39,474 nucleotides of DNA from Bacteroidales bacterium (GTDB taxonomy: Bacteria; Bacteroidota; Bacteroidia; Bacteroidales; UBA932). The translations under genes and the position numbers were made by a program. The stretch lies in NCBI GenBank assembly GCA_017615435.1, contig JAGAAF010000026.1:1-39474 (forward strand). Direction: 5' to 3'. The notes below the pieces were generated by a model. It was not told the origin of the DNA and did not search any database. It saw only the letters and a list, made by a program, of their open reading frames with translations. This document shows positions 23,579 to 30,017 of the stretch, piece after piece; the stretch's first letter is position 1; the number at the start of each line of letters is the position of its first letter.

Positions 23579-25481
23579 GTTTCGCTGGATCATAGTATTA
23601 GCCCTGACGCTTGCGGCCTGCCAGCCGCAGGTGAAGCCCCAGCCGACTCCGGATCCGAAGCCGGACGTGGACACACTTCCCACACCAGTCTATCCCTTCG
23701 AGCTGGATGAGACCTATATAACGGACACGGCCGCTATTGCCCATATGTTCAAGGACGGTTTTGCCGATCCGGAGACGGTAGGCGACGAAAGCAAGATTTT
23801 TGCGGCGCGCTGGCTGGTGGACAACCAGTATAAGCCCACCTACAAGAATTCGTGGAGGACTTCGTCGGTGGATCTGCGTTATGAGTTCTACACGCAGGAT
23901 TATTTGAGGTTCATCAGCGAAAGCGACGGTTATGCGGTGTCGATTCCGCTTGATCTTGATCCGAAACCTGATTATACCCTGGCTAAATATGCCCAGAAGT
24001 TCACTTCAGACCGTTTCAGCCTGAGGGTGACCCTGGAGCAGGTTAAACCCTACACTCCCGACGAGCATTACTACGGAGTGTACACCGGCGAGTGGCTGGA
24101 CCGCTATATCGCGAACCAGAACTACATCAGCCAGAACGATATGAAATACATCACGAACACGGTTATGGACGATGAGACCATAATCGAGGGCTACAGCGTG
24201 AACGTATATTCTATCAATGCCCTGGGACTGGATGTGCCTTTCTACAAGATAGCCCTTGTAAGGCCGCTGGGCCAGTGGTCTAAGTTCGGTTTCCTGCTCT
24301 ACAAATGCTCGTCCCAGGCAGATGTGCTCAAGTTCGCGAAGATACTCAAGTCGTTCAGGGTAATAACGAACTACGGCCGTTCGAAGATCTTCCTGCCTCC
24401 GCAGGAGCCGCGTCCGAATCCGCATTGGAACGACGAGACCAAGGCCTACTACCAGAAACTGTTGACCCAGCAGACGCTGGATTTCGGTGTGTTCTCCGCG
24501 TCTATGGTCCAGTCCACCTCCGATTCGTATGAGACCAACCACGCCAGGATAGTGGCCGAAAAGGCGCGCCTTGAGACTGCATTCGGGCACCCCTACGAAA
24601 TAATGCCGACCTACTCGCATCTTGCGTGGTACACTTCGCCGCATTATTTCCCCACGGAGATGGCGAATGAATTCGCGGGCGGCAACGGTTTCAACGGAAA
24701 GCCCGTGCTGCAGTTCTCTTACCAGTTCACGACAAACAACAACAACGTCAATTCTTCGAACACCGCGTATTGCAACACGCCTATGTTCGACATCCTTCGC
24801 GGGAAGTATGATGAGCTGCTGCACGACCTCGCCGTGAAGATCAAGGCCTACGGGCATCCCATCCTGTTCCGCCTTAACAACGAGATGAATTCGGACTGGA
24901 CGAGCTACTGCGGAATGATGACCCTGTGCGATCCGGAGCTTTTCGTGGCCACCTGGAAGTATCTGTATAATATCTTCGAGGAAGAAGGTGTGGACAACTG
25001 CATCTGGATTTTCAACCCAGTAGCGGTGTCGTGCCCCTACAGCAACTGGGGTGAAGACCTCGCTTACTATCCCGGAAACGATTATGTGCAGGTACTTGGG
25101 CTTACTGCCTATGAAATGGGCAACAGTTTGCCTCTGACTTCGTTCAGGGATCACTATATGAAGCTCTACAGCAAGAACAACGCTACCTTCGGGGCTCTGC
25201 CTTGGGTGATCAGCGAGTTCGGCTGCGGCGCCGGCGGCGCGGCGTCGGGCGTTGAAAAGCGCAACGCCGCCGAGCAGGCAGCCTGGGTGCGCGCTATGTT
25301 CGCGGACTTCAACAGCCGCTCGTCGTACCTGTACCTCCAGTCCATCAAGGGTGCAGTCTGGTTCAGTGCCAACGACTATTCCGGCAACAAGACAAGCAAC
25401 TATTTCGAACTTACATCAGACCTCACGGAAACGCTCCAGGCTTTCCGCGACGGTTTCGCAACAATGTATCCTGATGAGTAA
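23571..25481 (+). CDS. GH26-like glycoside hydrolase lipoprotein
   Basis: A 636-residue lipoprotein: signal peptide with lipobox LTLAAC (Cys17) and a Pro/Asp-rich tether (PKPQPTPDPKPDVD). Residues about 45-270 form a domain I do not recognise. A C-terminal barrel (about 300-632) resembles glycoside hydrolase family 26. The probable acid/base is E438 in PILFRLNNEMNSDW (compare FRxxHEMN in mannanases), and the nucleophile is E549 in LPWVISEFG. The segment DNCIWIFNPVA..YYPGNDYVQVLGLTAYEMG is also typical. GH26 enzymes mostly cleave beta-1,4-mannan. In this protein the usual His before the acid/base Glu is Asn. It overlaps glpT and manC by 8 bases each, so it belongs to the glp operon. Confidence 0.85.
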   Translation: MRKFRWIIVLALTLAACQPQVKPQPTPDPKPDVDTLPTPVYPFELDETYITDTAAIAHMFKDGFADPETVGDESKIFAARWLVDNQYKPTYKNSWRTSSVDLRYEFYTQDYLRFISESDGYAVSIPLDLDPKPDYTLAKYAQKFTSDRFSLRVTLEQVKPYTPDEHYYGVYTGEWLDRYIANQNYISQNDMKYITNTVMDDETIIEGYSVNVYSINALGLDVPFYKIALVRPLGQWSKFGFLLYKCSSQADVLKFAKILKSFRVITNYGRSKIFLPPQEPRPNPHWNDETKAYYQKLLTQQTLDFGVFSASMVQSTSDSYETNHARIVAEKARLETAFGHPYEIMPTYSHLAWYTSPHYFPTEMANEFAGGNGFNGKPVLQFSYQFTTNNNNVNSSNTAYCNTPMFDILRGKYDELLHDLAVKIKAYGHPILFRLNNEMNSDWTSYCGMMTLCDPELFVATWKYLYNIFEEEGVDNCIWIFNPVAVSCPYSNWGEDLAYYPGNDYVQVLGLTAYEMGNSLPLTSFRDHYMKLYSKNNATFGALPWVISEFGCGAGGAASGVEKRNAAEQAAWVRAMFADFNSRSSYLYLQSIKGAVWFSANDYSGNKTSNYFELTSDLTETLQAFRDGFATMYPDE

Positions 25482-26343
25482 TACGCACATAGTTATTATG
25501 GCAGGCGGCGTGGGATCGCGCCTGTATCCGATAAGCACACCTGAGAAACCCAAACAGTTTCTGGATTTGCTGGGAGTGGGGAAGACCTTGATTCAGTTGA
25601 CGTATGAGAGGTTCCTGGCGGTTGATCCGTCGGCCCACTTCTGGGTTGTGACTTCCGCTGCATACCACAAGTACATCCGCGAACAGCTCCCGGCGATTCC
25701 GGATGAGCAGATCCTGCTTGAACCGGTGGCGCGCAACACCGCGCCGTGCATCGCGTACGTGTCCTGGAAGATCGCGCAGCGCTACCCGGACGCCCGCGTC
25801 GTCGTCGCTCCTTCGGACGCGTATGTTCCTGACATCAAGGCGTTTGCAAAGACGGTGAATGATGCGCTGGCATTCCTCGGCAGTGCAAAGTCGATCGTGA
25901 CTATCGGCATCACGCCCGATAACCCGTGCACCGAGTACGGATACATCCACGTCAAGCCCGACGCCGATCGGGCTTCTTCCATAACCAAGGTTTCCGAGTT
26001 CAAGGAAAAACCTTCACGCGAAGTCGCTGAGCAGTATCTCGCCGAGGGCGGATACTTCTGGAATGCGGGCATTTTCGTCTACGGCGTGCAGACTATGGTC
26101 GCGCAGCTTCGTGAGTACGTTCCCGCAATCGCGGCGCTTATGGACGAACTAAGCCCTGCGCTGTACGGGCCTGGCGAGGCCACGGCCCTTACAGATATTT
26201 TTCCAAAATGCGAGAAGATCTCCATCGACTACGCCGTGATGGAGCGCTCGCCGCTTGTCTATATGGCCCCCTCCTCCTGGTCCTGGTCCGACCTCGGCTC
26301 CTTCGAGGCCATAGAGAAGGTCACGGGAAAGAAACTGAACTAA
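25474..26343 (+). CDS. manC: Mannose-1-phosphate guanylyltransferase, short form
   Basis: A 289-residue nucleotidyltransferase making GDP-mannose from mannose-1-phosphate and GTP. Signature elements are MAGGVGSRLYPISTPEKPKQF (nucleotide binding), LLEPVARNTAPCIAYVSW, TEYGYIHV, VSEFKEKPSREVAEQYLAEGGYFWNAGIFVY and SIDYAVMER...WSWSDLGSF. The protein stops soon after this last motif. Bacteroidota homologues usually continue for some 60 residues of beta-helical tail, so the C-terminus is short. A strong terminator begins four bases after the stop, which argues against a recent frameshift. Start 25474 overlaps the GH26 stop by 8 bases; a longer upstream frame would run within the GH26 gene. Confidence 0.92.
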   Translation: MSNTHIVIMAGGVGSRLYPISTPEKPKQFLDLLGVGKTLIQLTYERFLAVDPSAHFWVVTSAAYHKYIREQLPAIPDEQILLEPVARNTAPCIAYVSWKIAQRYPDARVVVAPSDAYVPDIKAFAKTVNDALAFLGSAKSIVTIGITPDNPCTEYGYIHVKPDADRASSITKVSEFKEKPSREVAEQYLAEGGYFWNAGIFVYGVQTMVAQLREYVPAIAALMDELSPALYGPGEATALTDIFPKCEKISIDYAVMERSPLVYMAPSSWSWSDLGSFEAIEKVTGKKLN

Positions 26344-26346
26344 AAA

Positions 26347-26376
26347 AAAGAGGATGGCCTTTCGGTCATCCTCTTT
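26347..26376. terminator. Bidirectional terminator between manC and the tRNA-Lys pair
   Basis: AAAGAGGATG (26347-26356) pairs with CATCCTCTTT (26367-26376), with further pairing around a TTTC loop. On the plus strand T-rich sequence follows and ends the glp-manC operon. On the minus strand it is followed by a run of eight T, ending the tRNA transcript. Confidence 0.88.
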
Positions 26377-26379
26377 CTG

Positions 26380-26452
26380 TACACCCTCAGGGGCTCGAAC
26401 CCTGGACCCATTGATTAAGAGTCAATTGCTCTACCAGCTGAGCTAAGGGTGC
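26380..26452 (-). tRNA. tRNA-Lys (anticodon CTT)
   Basis: A 73-base cloverleaf on the minus strand. The acceptor stem is GCACCCT/AGGGTGT (first pair G-U). The D arm is AGCTCAGCTGGTAGAGC, the anticodon stem-loop is ATTGA-CTCTTAA-TCAAT, and the T arm has GGTTCGAACCC. The discriminator is A and CCA is not encoded. Second of two tandem lysine tRNAs. Confidence 0.95.
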
Positions 26453-26468
26453 ATACTTTCAATTTTTG

Positions 26469-26541
26469 TGACCCGTTCGGGGCTCGAACCCGAGACCCCA
26501 ACATTAAAAGTGTTGTGCTCTACCAACTGAGCTAACGAGTC
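26469..26541 (-). tRNA. tRNA-Lys (anticodon TTT)
   Basis: A 73-base cloverleaf on the minus strand. The acceptor stem is GACTCGT/ACGGGTC. The D arm is AGCTCAGTTGGTAGAGC, the anticodon stem-loop is CAACA-CTTTTAA-TGTTG, and the T arm has GGTTCGAGCCC. The discriminator is A and CCA is not encoded. It lies 16 bases before the CTT gene on the same transcript. Confidence 0.96.
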
Positions 26542-26561
26542 CTCCGCCCTAAATGGGATTG

Positions 26562-26593
26562 CAAAGGTATCTTATCTGTTTGAATTTTCCAAA
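26562..26593 (-). promoter_or_regulatory. Promoter of the tRNA-Lys pair
   Basis: On the minus strand, TTTG (26593-26590), a 20-base spacer and TACCTTTG (26569-26562) lie 20 bases before the first tRNA. This is a textbook Bacteroidota -33/-7 promoter. Confidence 0.85.
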
Positions 26594-26608
26594 TCTTTTT
26601 TAAAGAAT

Positions 26609-27589
26609 TTAGAAAACAAACTGCACACCCACTCCGAAGGGTACCTCCACTCCGTTCCAGCGGTTCCAGTAGATACCGGAGGCAGTCCTGGTGCCGCTGA
26701 GGCCGAGACCGAGGTTGAAGTCGAGCGCGAAGTGCTCGCTGAGGAACCAGTCGTAAGATAAATCAAGCGCGAACAGGTTGTGTGTGGACAGGTAAGGAAG
26801 CAGGTAGCGGAAGTCCACCTCAAATGCGCCATAGGCCCATCCGAATCCGGCCGCGAATGCCGGCTCCCAGAGATGTTCGTCGAAGTAGTAGGCCTCGCCG
26901 CCCTCGGCGATGAAACTCATTCCGCCGAAATTGCCGATACGGCCCTTGACCTTTGCGACGTTGCGAATTGCGTTGATACCGGGGAGGTATTCGACCTTGG
27001 CGCCTGTGGCGAAATAAGGGAAACGGGTGTCGGGGTAGTTCCAGTTGGTGATGGCACCCACCATTCCGGTAATGAAGAGGCTTGCGGCCGTGACAACCAG
27101 TGCGGCGGCAAAGGATTCGTCGAGCTCGCCATCGTCAGGGTCGTCCGAGCTGCTATCGTGGTGGCTGGGGACGGTGCGCGGATGATGATGGTGGTAGTAA
27201 GGGCCATAGTCAAGCGCATACCAGTACGGATCCCAGATGATGTATTCGAGGTCGGTGTAGCGCGGGAAGTTGTCCCTGCGCAGTTTCACGAAGCTGACCT
27301 TTCCCTCCTGCGGCCTGAGCACTCCCGGCCAGCCGTCGTATTCGTAGCCATATGCATTCACGGCGGCTACTTCGTGCCTCTCCGGCGTCAAGTCCACGCA
27401 CAGCGTGCCCTCTTCGCCGAATTCCGGCACTTTGTCGAAAGATGCGGTGAGCTCGCCGACATACTGCTCGTCCACATAGATGCGGATAGGCAGAGTCTTG
27501 TATTCATTGGTCCAGAAACATACCTGCTGGGCGCTCAGCGATGCGACGGCGCTGAAAAGCAGGGCGAAAGACAGTATAAGTTTTCTCAT
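26609..27589 (-). CDS. Secreted protein of unknown function, possible outer-membrane barrel
   Basis: A 326-residue protein with a clear signal peptide (MRKLILSFALLFSAVASLSAQ). Residues about 22-110 look like a small beta domain (KTLPIRIYVDEQYVGELTAS...GTLCVDLTPERHEVAAVNAYGYEYDGWPG). There follow a His/Pro/Tyr tract (YYHHHHPRTVPSHHD) and an acidic patch (SSSDDPDDGELDE). Next comes a hydrophobic segment (FAAALVVTAASLFITGMVGAI). A C-terminal part of alternating aromatic strands ends in -VQFVF, like outer-membrane beta-barrel proteins. I do not recognise the family. The mixture of a helix-like hydrophobic segment and a barrel-like tail is odd. A TATATTTG box (minus, 27613-27606) drives it, divergent from the DUF4886 gene. 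Confidence 0.8.
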   Translation of the reverse strand: MRKLILSFALLFSAVASLSAQQVCFWTNEYKTLPIRIYVDEQYVGELTASFDKVPEFGEEGTLCVDLTPERHEVAAVNAYGYEYDGWPGVLRPQEGKVSFVKLRRDNFPRYTDLEYIIWDPYWYALDYGPYYHHHHPRTVPSHHDSSSDDPDDGELDESFAAALVVTAASLFITGMVGAITNWNYPDTRFPYFATGAKVEYLPGINAIRNVAKVKGRIGNFGGMSFIAEGGEAYYFDEHLWEPAFAAGFGWAYGAFEVDFRYLLPYLSTHNLFALDLSYDWFLSEHFALDFNLGLGLSGTRTASGIYWNRWNGVEVPFGVGVQFVF

Positions 27590-27605
27590 AATTCGAAGAT
27601 TTTCA

Positions 27606-27623
27606 CAAATATACCTATCTTTA
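27606..27623. promoter_or_regulatory. Divergent -7 boxes
   Basis: TATATTTG on the minus strand (27613-27606) lies 16 bases before the start at 27589. TATCTTTA on the plus strand (27616-27623), a weaker match, lies 4 bases before the ATG at 27628. Confidence 0.5.
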
Positions 27624-27627
27624 TGAT

Positions 27628-28449
27628 ATGAAACGAATATTATTTATCGCGGCGCTGGTTTTATCCCAATTCAGCGCACTCGCACAGAATCCCCTCAAAG
27701 TTCTTGCCATAGGCAACAGTTTCTCCGAAGACGCGGTGGAGCAGAATCTCTATGAAATCGCGGCAGCGGCGGGGAAGTCTCTCGTAATCGGCAATATGTA
27801 CATAGGCGGCTGCACCATCGACAAGCATCTCGAGTGCATCGAGGGCGACAAGCCGGCCTACCGTTACCGCAAGATCAAGGACGGCCAGATGAGCGAGGAG
27901 TGGAACTACAAACTGAGCGATGCGATAAAGGACGAGGCGTGGGATATCGTTTCGGTGCAGCAGGCGAGCGGCTATAGCGGCCTGCCCGAGAGTTATGCCC
28001 GCCTGGGCGAGCTGTGCGAGTGGGTGCGGGCGAACGCACCGCAGGCCAGGATCATCTTCCACCAGACCTGGGCGTACTCGCGCACATCGAACCACAACCA
28101 TTTCCCGTGGTACGACCGCGATCAGCAGAAGATGTTCGGAGCGATTCTTTCCGCCTCCGGCGAAGCGGTCAAGGCGGTCGGGATTACGACCGTGGTCCCG
28201 TCCGGACGAGCGATCCAAATCGCCCGCGGCACGGCCCTCGACGCCTTCGGCGACGATCTGACCCGTGACGGCTTCCACCTCGATCGCAAGGCGGGACGTT
28301 ACATAGCGGCCGCCACCTGGTTCGAAACTTTGTTCGGAAAATCCGTGGTGGGGAACAAGTATTGCCCCGAGTCTCTGGATGCAAAGCAACTGCGCATAGC
28401 GCAGAAATGCGCGCACCGCGCCGTTCGCCAGCAGAAGCGTGCCCGTTGA
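27628..28449 (+). CDS. DUF4886 SGNH-hydrolase-like secreted protein
   Basis: A 273-residue secreted protein with signal peptide (MKRILFIAALVLSQFSALAQ). The DUF4886 fold resembles SGNH/GDSL esterases. The block I motif is VLAIGNSFSEDAVEQ (Ser nucleophile in GNSFS), a glycine block is YIGGCTID, and the C-terminal catalytic Asp/His pair is DGFHLD. It ends before a promoter for the phosphatidyltransferase gene, so it appears monocistronic. The substrate, probably an acyl group on a carbohydrate or peptide, is unknown. Family confidence is high. Confidence 0.9.
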   Translation: MKRILFIAALVLSQFSALAQNPLKVLAIGNSFSEDAVEQNLYEIAAAAGKSLVIGNMYIGGCTIDKHLECIEGDKPAYRYRKIKDGQMSEEWNYKLSDAIKDEAWDIVSVQQASGYSGLPESYARLGELCEWVRANAPQARIIFHQTWAYSRTSNHNHFPWYDRDQQKMFGAILSASGEAVKAVGITTVVPSGRAIQIARGTALDAFGDDLTRDGFHLDRKAGRYIAAATWFETLFGKSVVGNKYCPESLDAKQLRIAQKCAHRAVRQQKRAR

Positions 28450-28452
28450 GGG

Positions 28453-28484
28453 TTTGGAAAACTCCCCGAAAAGGGGTAAATTTG
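28453..28484 (+). promoter_or_regulatory. Promoter of the phosphatidyltransferase-GtrA unit
   Basis: TTTG (28453-28456), a 20-base spacer, then TAAATTTG (28477-28484). The spacer holds a small palindrome CCCC-GAAAA-GGGG that could be an operator. The ATG is at 28509. Confidence 0.8.
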
Positions 28485-28508
28485 CGGACTGTACTTAAAA
28501 CATAAACA

Positions 28509-29219
28509 ATGGAAGGAATCAGGCAGTCTGAGCGCGTTCAAACCTCAGTACTCAACGGAATAGAAAAGAAAGCCCTGGTGGCGATGGCGAGCAGAATGCC
28601 CGAATGGGTGACGTCTGATATGCTCACATGGGTTGGTCTTCTCGGCGCAGTTATAGCGGCCTTCGGCTACGCCCTTTCGAATTATAGTCTCGGCTGGCTC
28701 TGGCTCACATATCTCGGTATCGTGATGAACTGGTTCGGCGACAGCCTGGACGGAACTCTCGCGCGAGTCCGCAAGCAGCAGCGCCCCGTGTATGGCTTCT
28801 ATCTGGACCATAATGTGGATGGCATCACCCTCACGATAGTGTGCGTGGGCGCAGGCCTCTCGAACATGGTGCACTTCTCGCTGGCGATGCTCGTGCTGGC
28901 GGTCTACTTGCTTCTGAGCATCTACACCTACATCAATATCGATCTCAAAGGCAAGCATCAGTTGACGTTCGGCAAGATGGGTCCTACGGAGTTCCGCCTG
29001 ATAGTGATTCTCCTGACGATGATATATCAGTTCTTCCCGTCTGTCCACAACTATGCGAAGATTACCACCTTCCTCGGAAAGCCGGTAGTGTGGGGCATGT
29101 TCGACTATTTCATCGCCGGGGTATTCGTTATCCTGACCGTCATCTATCTGGTGACTCTGATCAAGGACGGCATTGAATTCGCGAAACTGGATCCTCTTCC
29201 CAAGCGCAAACAAGACTGA
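28509..29219 (+). CDS. CDP-alcohol phosphatidyltransferase family protein
   Basis: A 236-residue integral membrane enzyme. The family signature D-x2-D-G-x2-A-R...G-x3-D-x3-D is complete: GDSLDGTLARVRKQQRPVYGFYLDHNVD. It binds a CDP-linked donor and Mg2+ and transfers the phosphatidyl or phospho-alcohol group to an acceptor alcohol. About six membrane helices follow the motif. The family includes phosphatidylglycerophosphate, phosphatidylinositol and inositol-phosphate synthases; which one applies here is not evident. Its stop overlaps the GtrA start (TGATG), so the two are translationally coupled. Confidence 0.9.
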   Translation: MEGIRQSERVQTSVLNGIEKKALVAMASRMPEWVTSDMLTWVGLLGAVIAAFGYALSNYSLGWLWLTYLGIVMNWFGDSLDGTLARVRKQQRPVYGFYLDHNVDGITLTIVCVGAGLSNMVHFSLAMLVLAVYLLLSIYTYINIDLKGKHQLTFGKMGPTEFRLIVILLTMIYQFFPSVHNYAKITTFLGKPVVWGMFDYFIAGVFVILTVIYLVTLIKDGIEFAKLDPLPKRKQD

Positions 29220-29695
29220 TGGCAAAGAGGCACCTTTTCAAGCAGATGGCAAAATACACTGTGACCACCCTCCTGGGTACGGCCGCGGACACGCTGGTGC
29301 TGTGGGTGCTCTCGACATATCTGCTGAATGGCAATCATGTGGAGAAATACGTTATTTCCCCGATGATTTCCTTCGAATGCGCCGTTCTGGTCAATTATTT
29401 CACCGCATTCTTCTATGTGTGGAGGGATAGGATAGCCCACCGCACAAAAGGCGCGTTCTTCGGCCATCTCTGGAAATACAACCTTTCCTGCATCTCGGCA
29501 TTCGTGCTGAAGATGGTGCTGCTGAATGCGATAGCCCTTGCATTCAAGTGGCCGGCATTCATTTGTAATCTTATTGCGCTCTGCTTCTCGGGATTCTTGA
29601 ACTTCGCAATCAACGAGTTCCTGATCTTTGCAAAAAAGGATAAGAAGCCGCAAACAGAAGAGCCCCTGCCAGCAGACCCAGACAGTCGGCAATAA
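29219..29695 (+). CDS. GtrA-like four-helix membrane protein
   Basis: A 158-residue protein of the GtrA/DPMS-associated family: four membrane helices (about residues 12-33, 45-67, 82-107 and 112-133). The family pattern is present (KYTVTTLLGTAADTLVLWVL...NYFTAFFYVWRD...NLIALCFSGFLNFAINEFLIF). GtrA proteins are linked to flipping or positioning of polyprenyl-phosphate-linked sugars. Coupling to a CDP-alcohol phosphatidyltransferase suggests a shared role in modifying a lipid. The last 86 bases also encode, on the other strand, the C-terminus of the VanZ-like protein. Confidence 0.88.
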   Translation: MAKRHLFKQMAKYTVTTLLGTAADTLVLWVLSTYLLNGNHVEKYVISPMISFECAVLVNYFTAFFYVWRDRIAHRTKGAFFGHLWKYNLSCISAFVLKMVLLNAIALAFKWPAFICNLIALCFSGFLNFAINEFLIFAKKDKKPQTEEPLPADPDSRQ

Positions 29696-30017
29696 AGTCG
29701 TAGACATCCCTCGAACGATAGGGCAGAAGGCCCTGAATGTACTCGGTTGCGCCCGCAAGGCCGCAGCCGAGCAGCGTTATTATCAGGAGGGTGATGACTG
29801 CTTTGCGTGTGCGCCCTGCGCCAATTGGCAATACCGAAAGGCATGCGAGCACAGGCCAGGGCAAAAACATCACAAAGTGTACGCACTTGTCCGCGGGAAT
29901 CTTGAAAGGCCAGTTCTCGATGGTCGGCAGTCCTCCCTGGCTCGCGAAGCAGATGTATGCCACCGCTGCCAGATAAATGACGAGGAGTATCCTCCAGAAC
30001 AGGTGTTTTCTCAGCAT
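29610..30017 (-). CDS. VanZ-like membrane protein
   Basis: A 135-residue protein with four predicted membrane helices and the VanZ-family signatures PADKCVHFVMFLPWPVLACL and GATEYIQGLLPYRSRDVYDFIADCLGLLAG. Bacteroidota homologues are common and uncharacterised; VanZ itself gives low-level teicoplanin resistance. Start 30017 is chosen because its ATG overlaps the TGA of the ABC exporter gene (TGATG); a GTG one codon earlier is also possible. The 3' end lies inside the convergent GtrA gene by 86 bases. Confidence 0.88.
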   Translation of the reverse strand: MLRKHLFWRILLVIYLAAVAYICFASQGGLPTIENWPFKIPADKCVHFVMFLPWPVLACLSVLPIGAGRTRKAVITLLIITLLGCGLAGATEYIQGLLPYRSRDVYDFIADCLGLLAGALLFAASYPFLQRSGTR

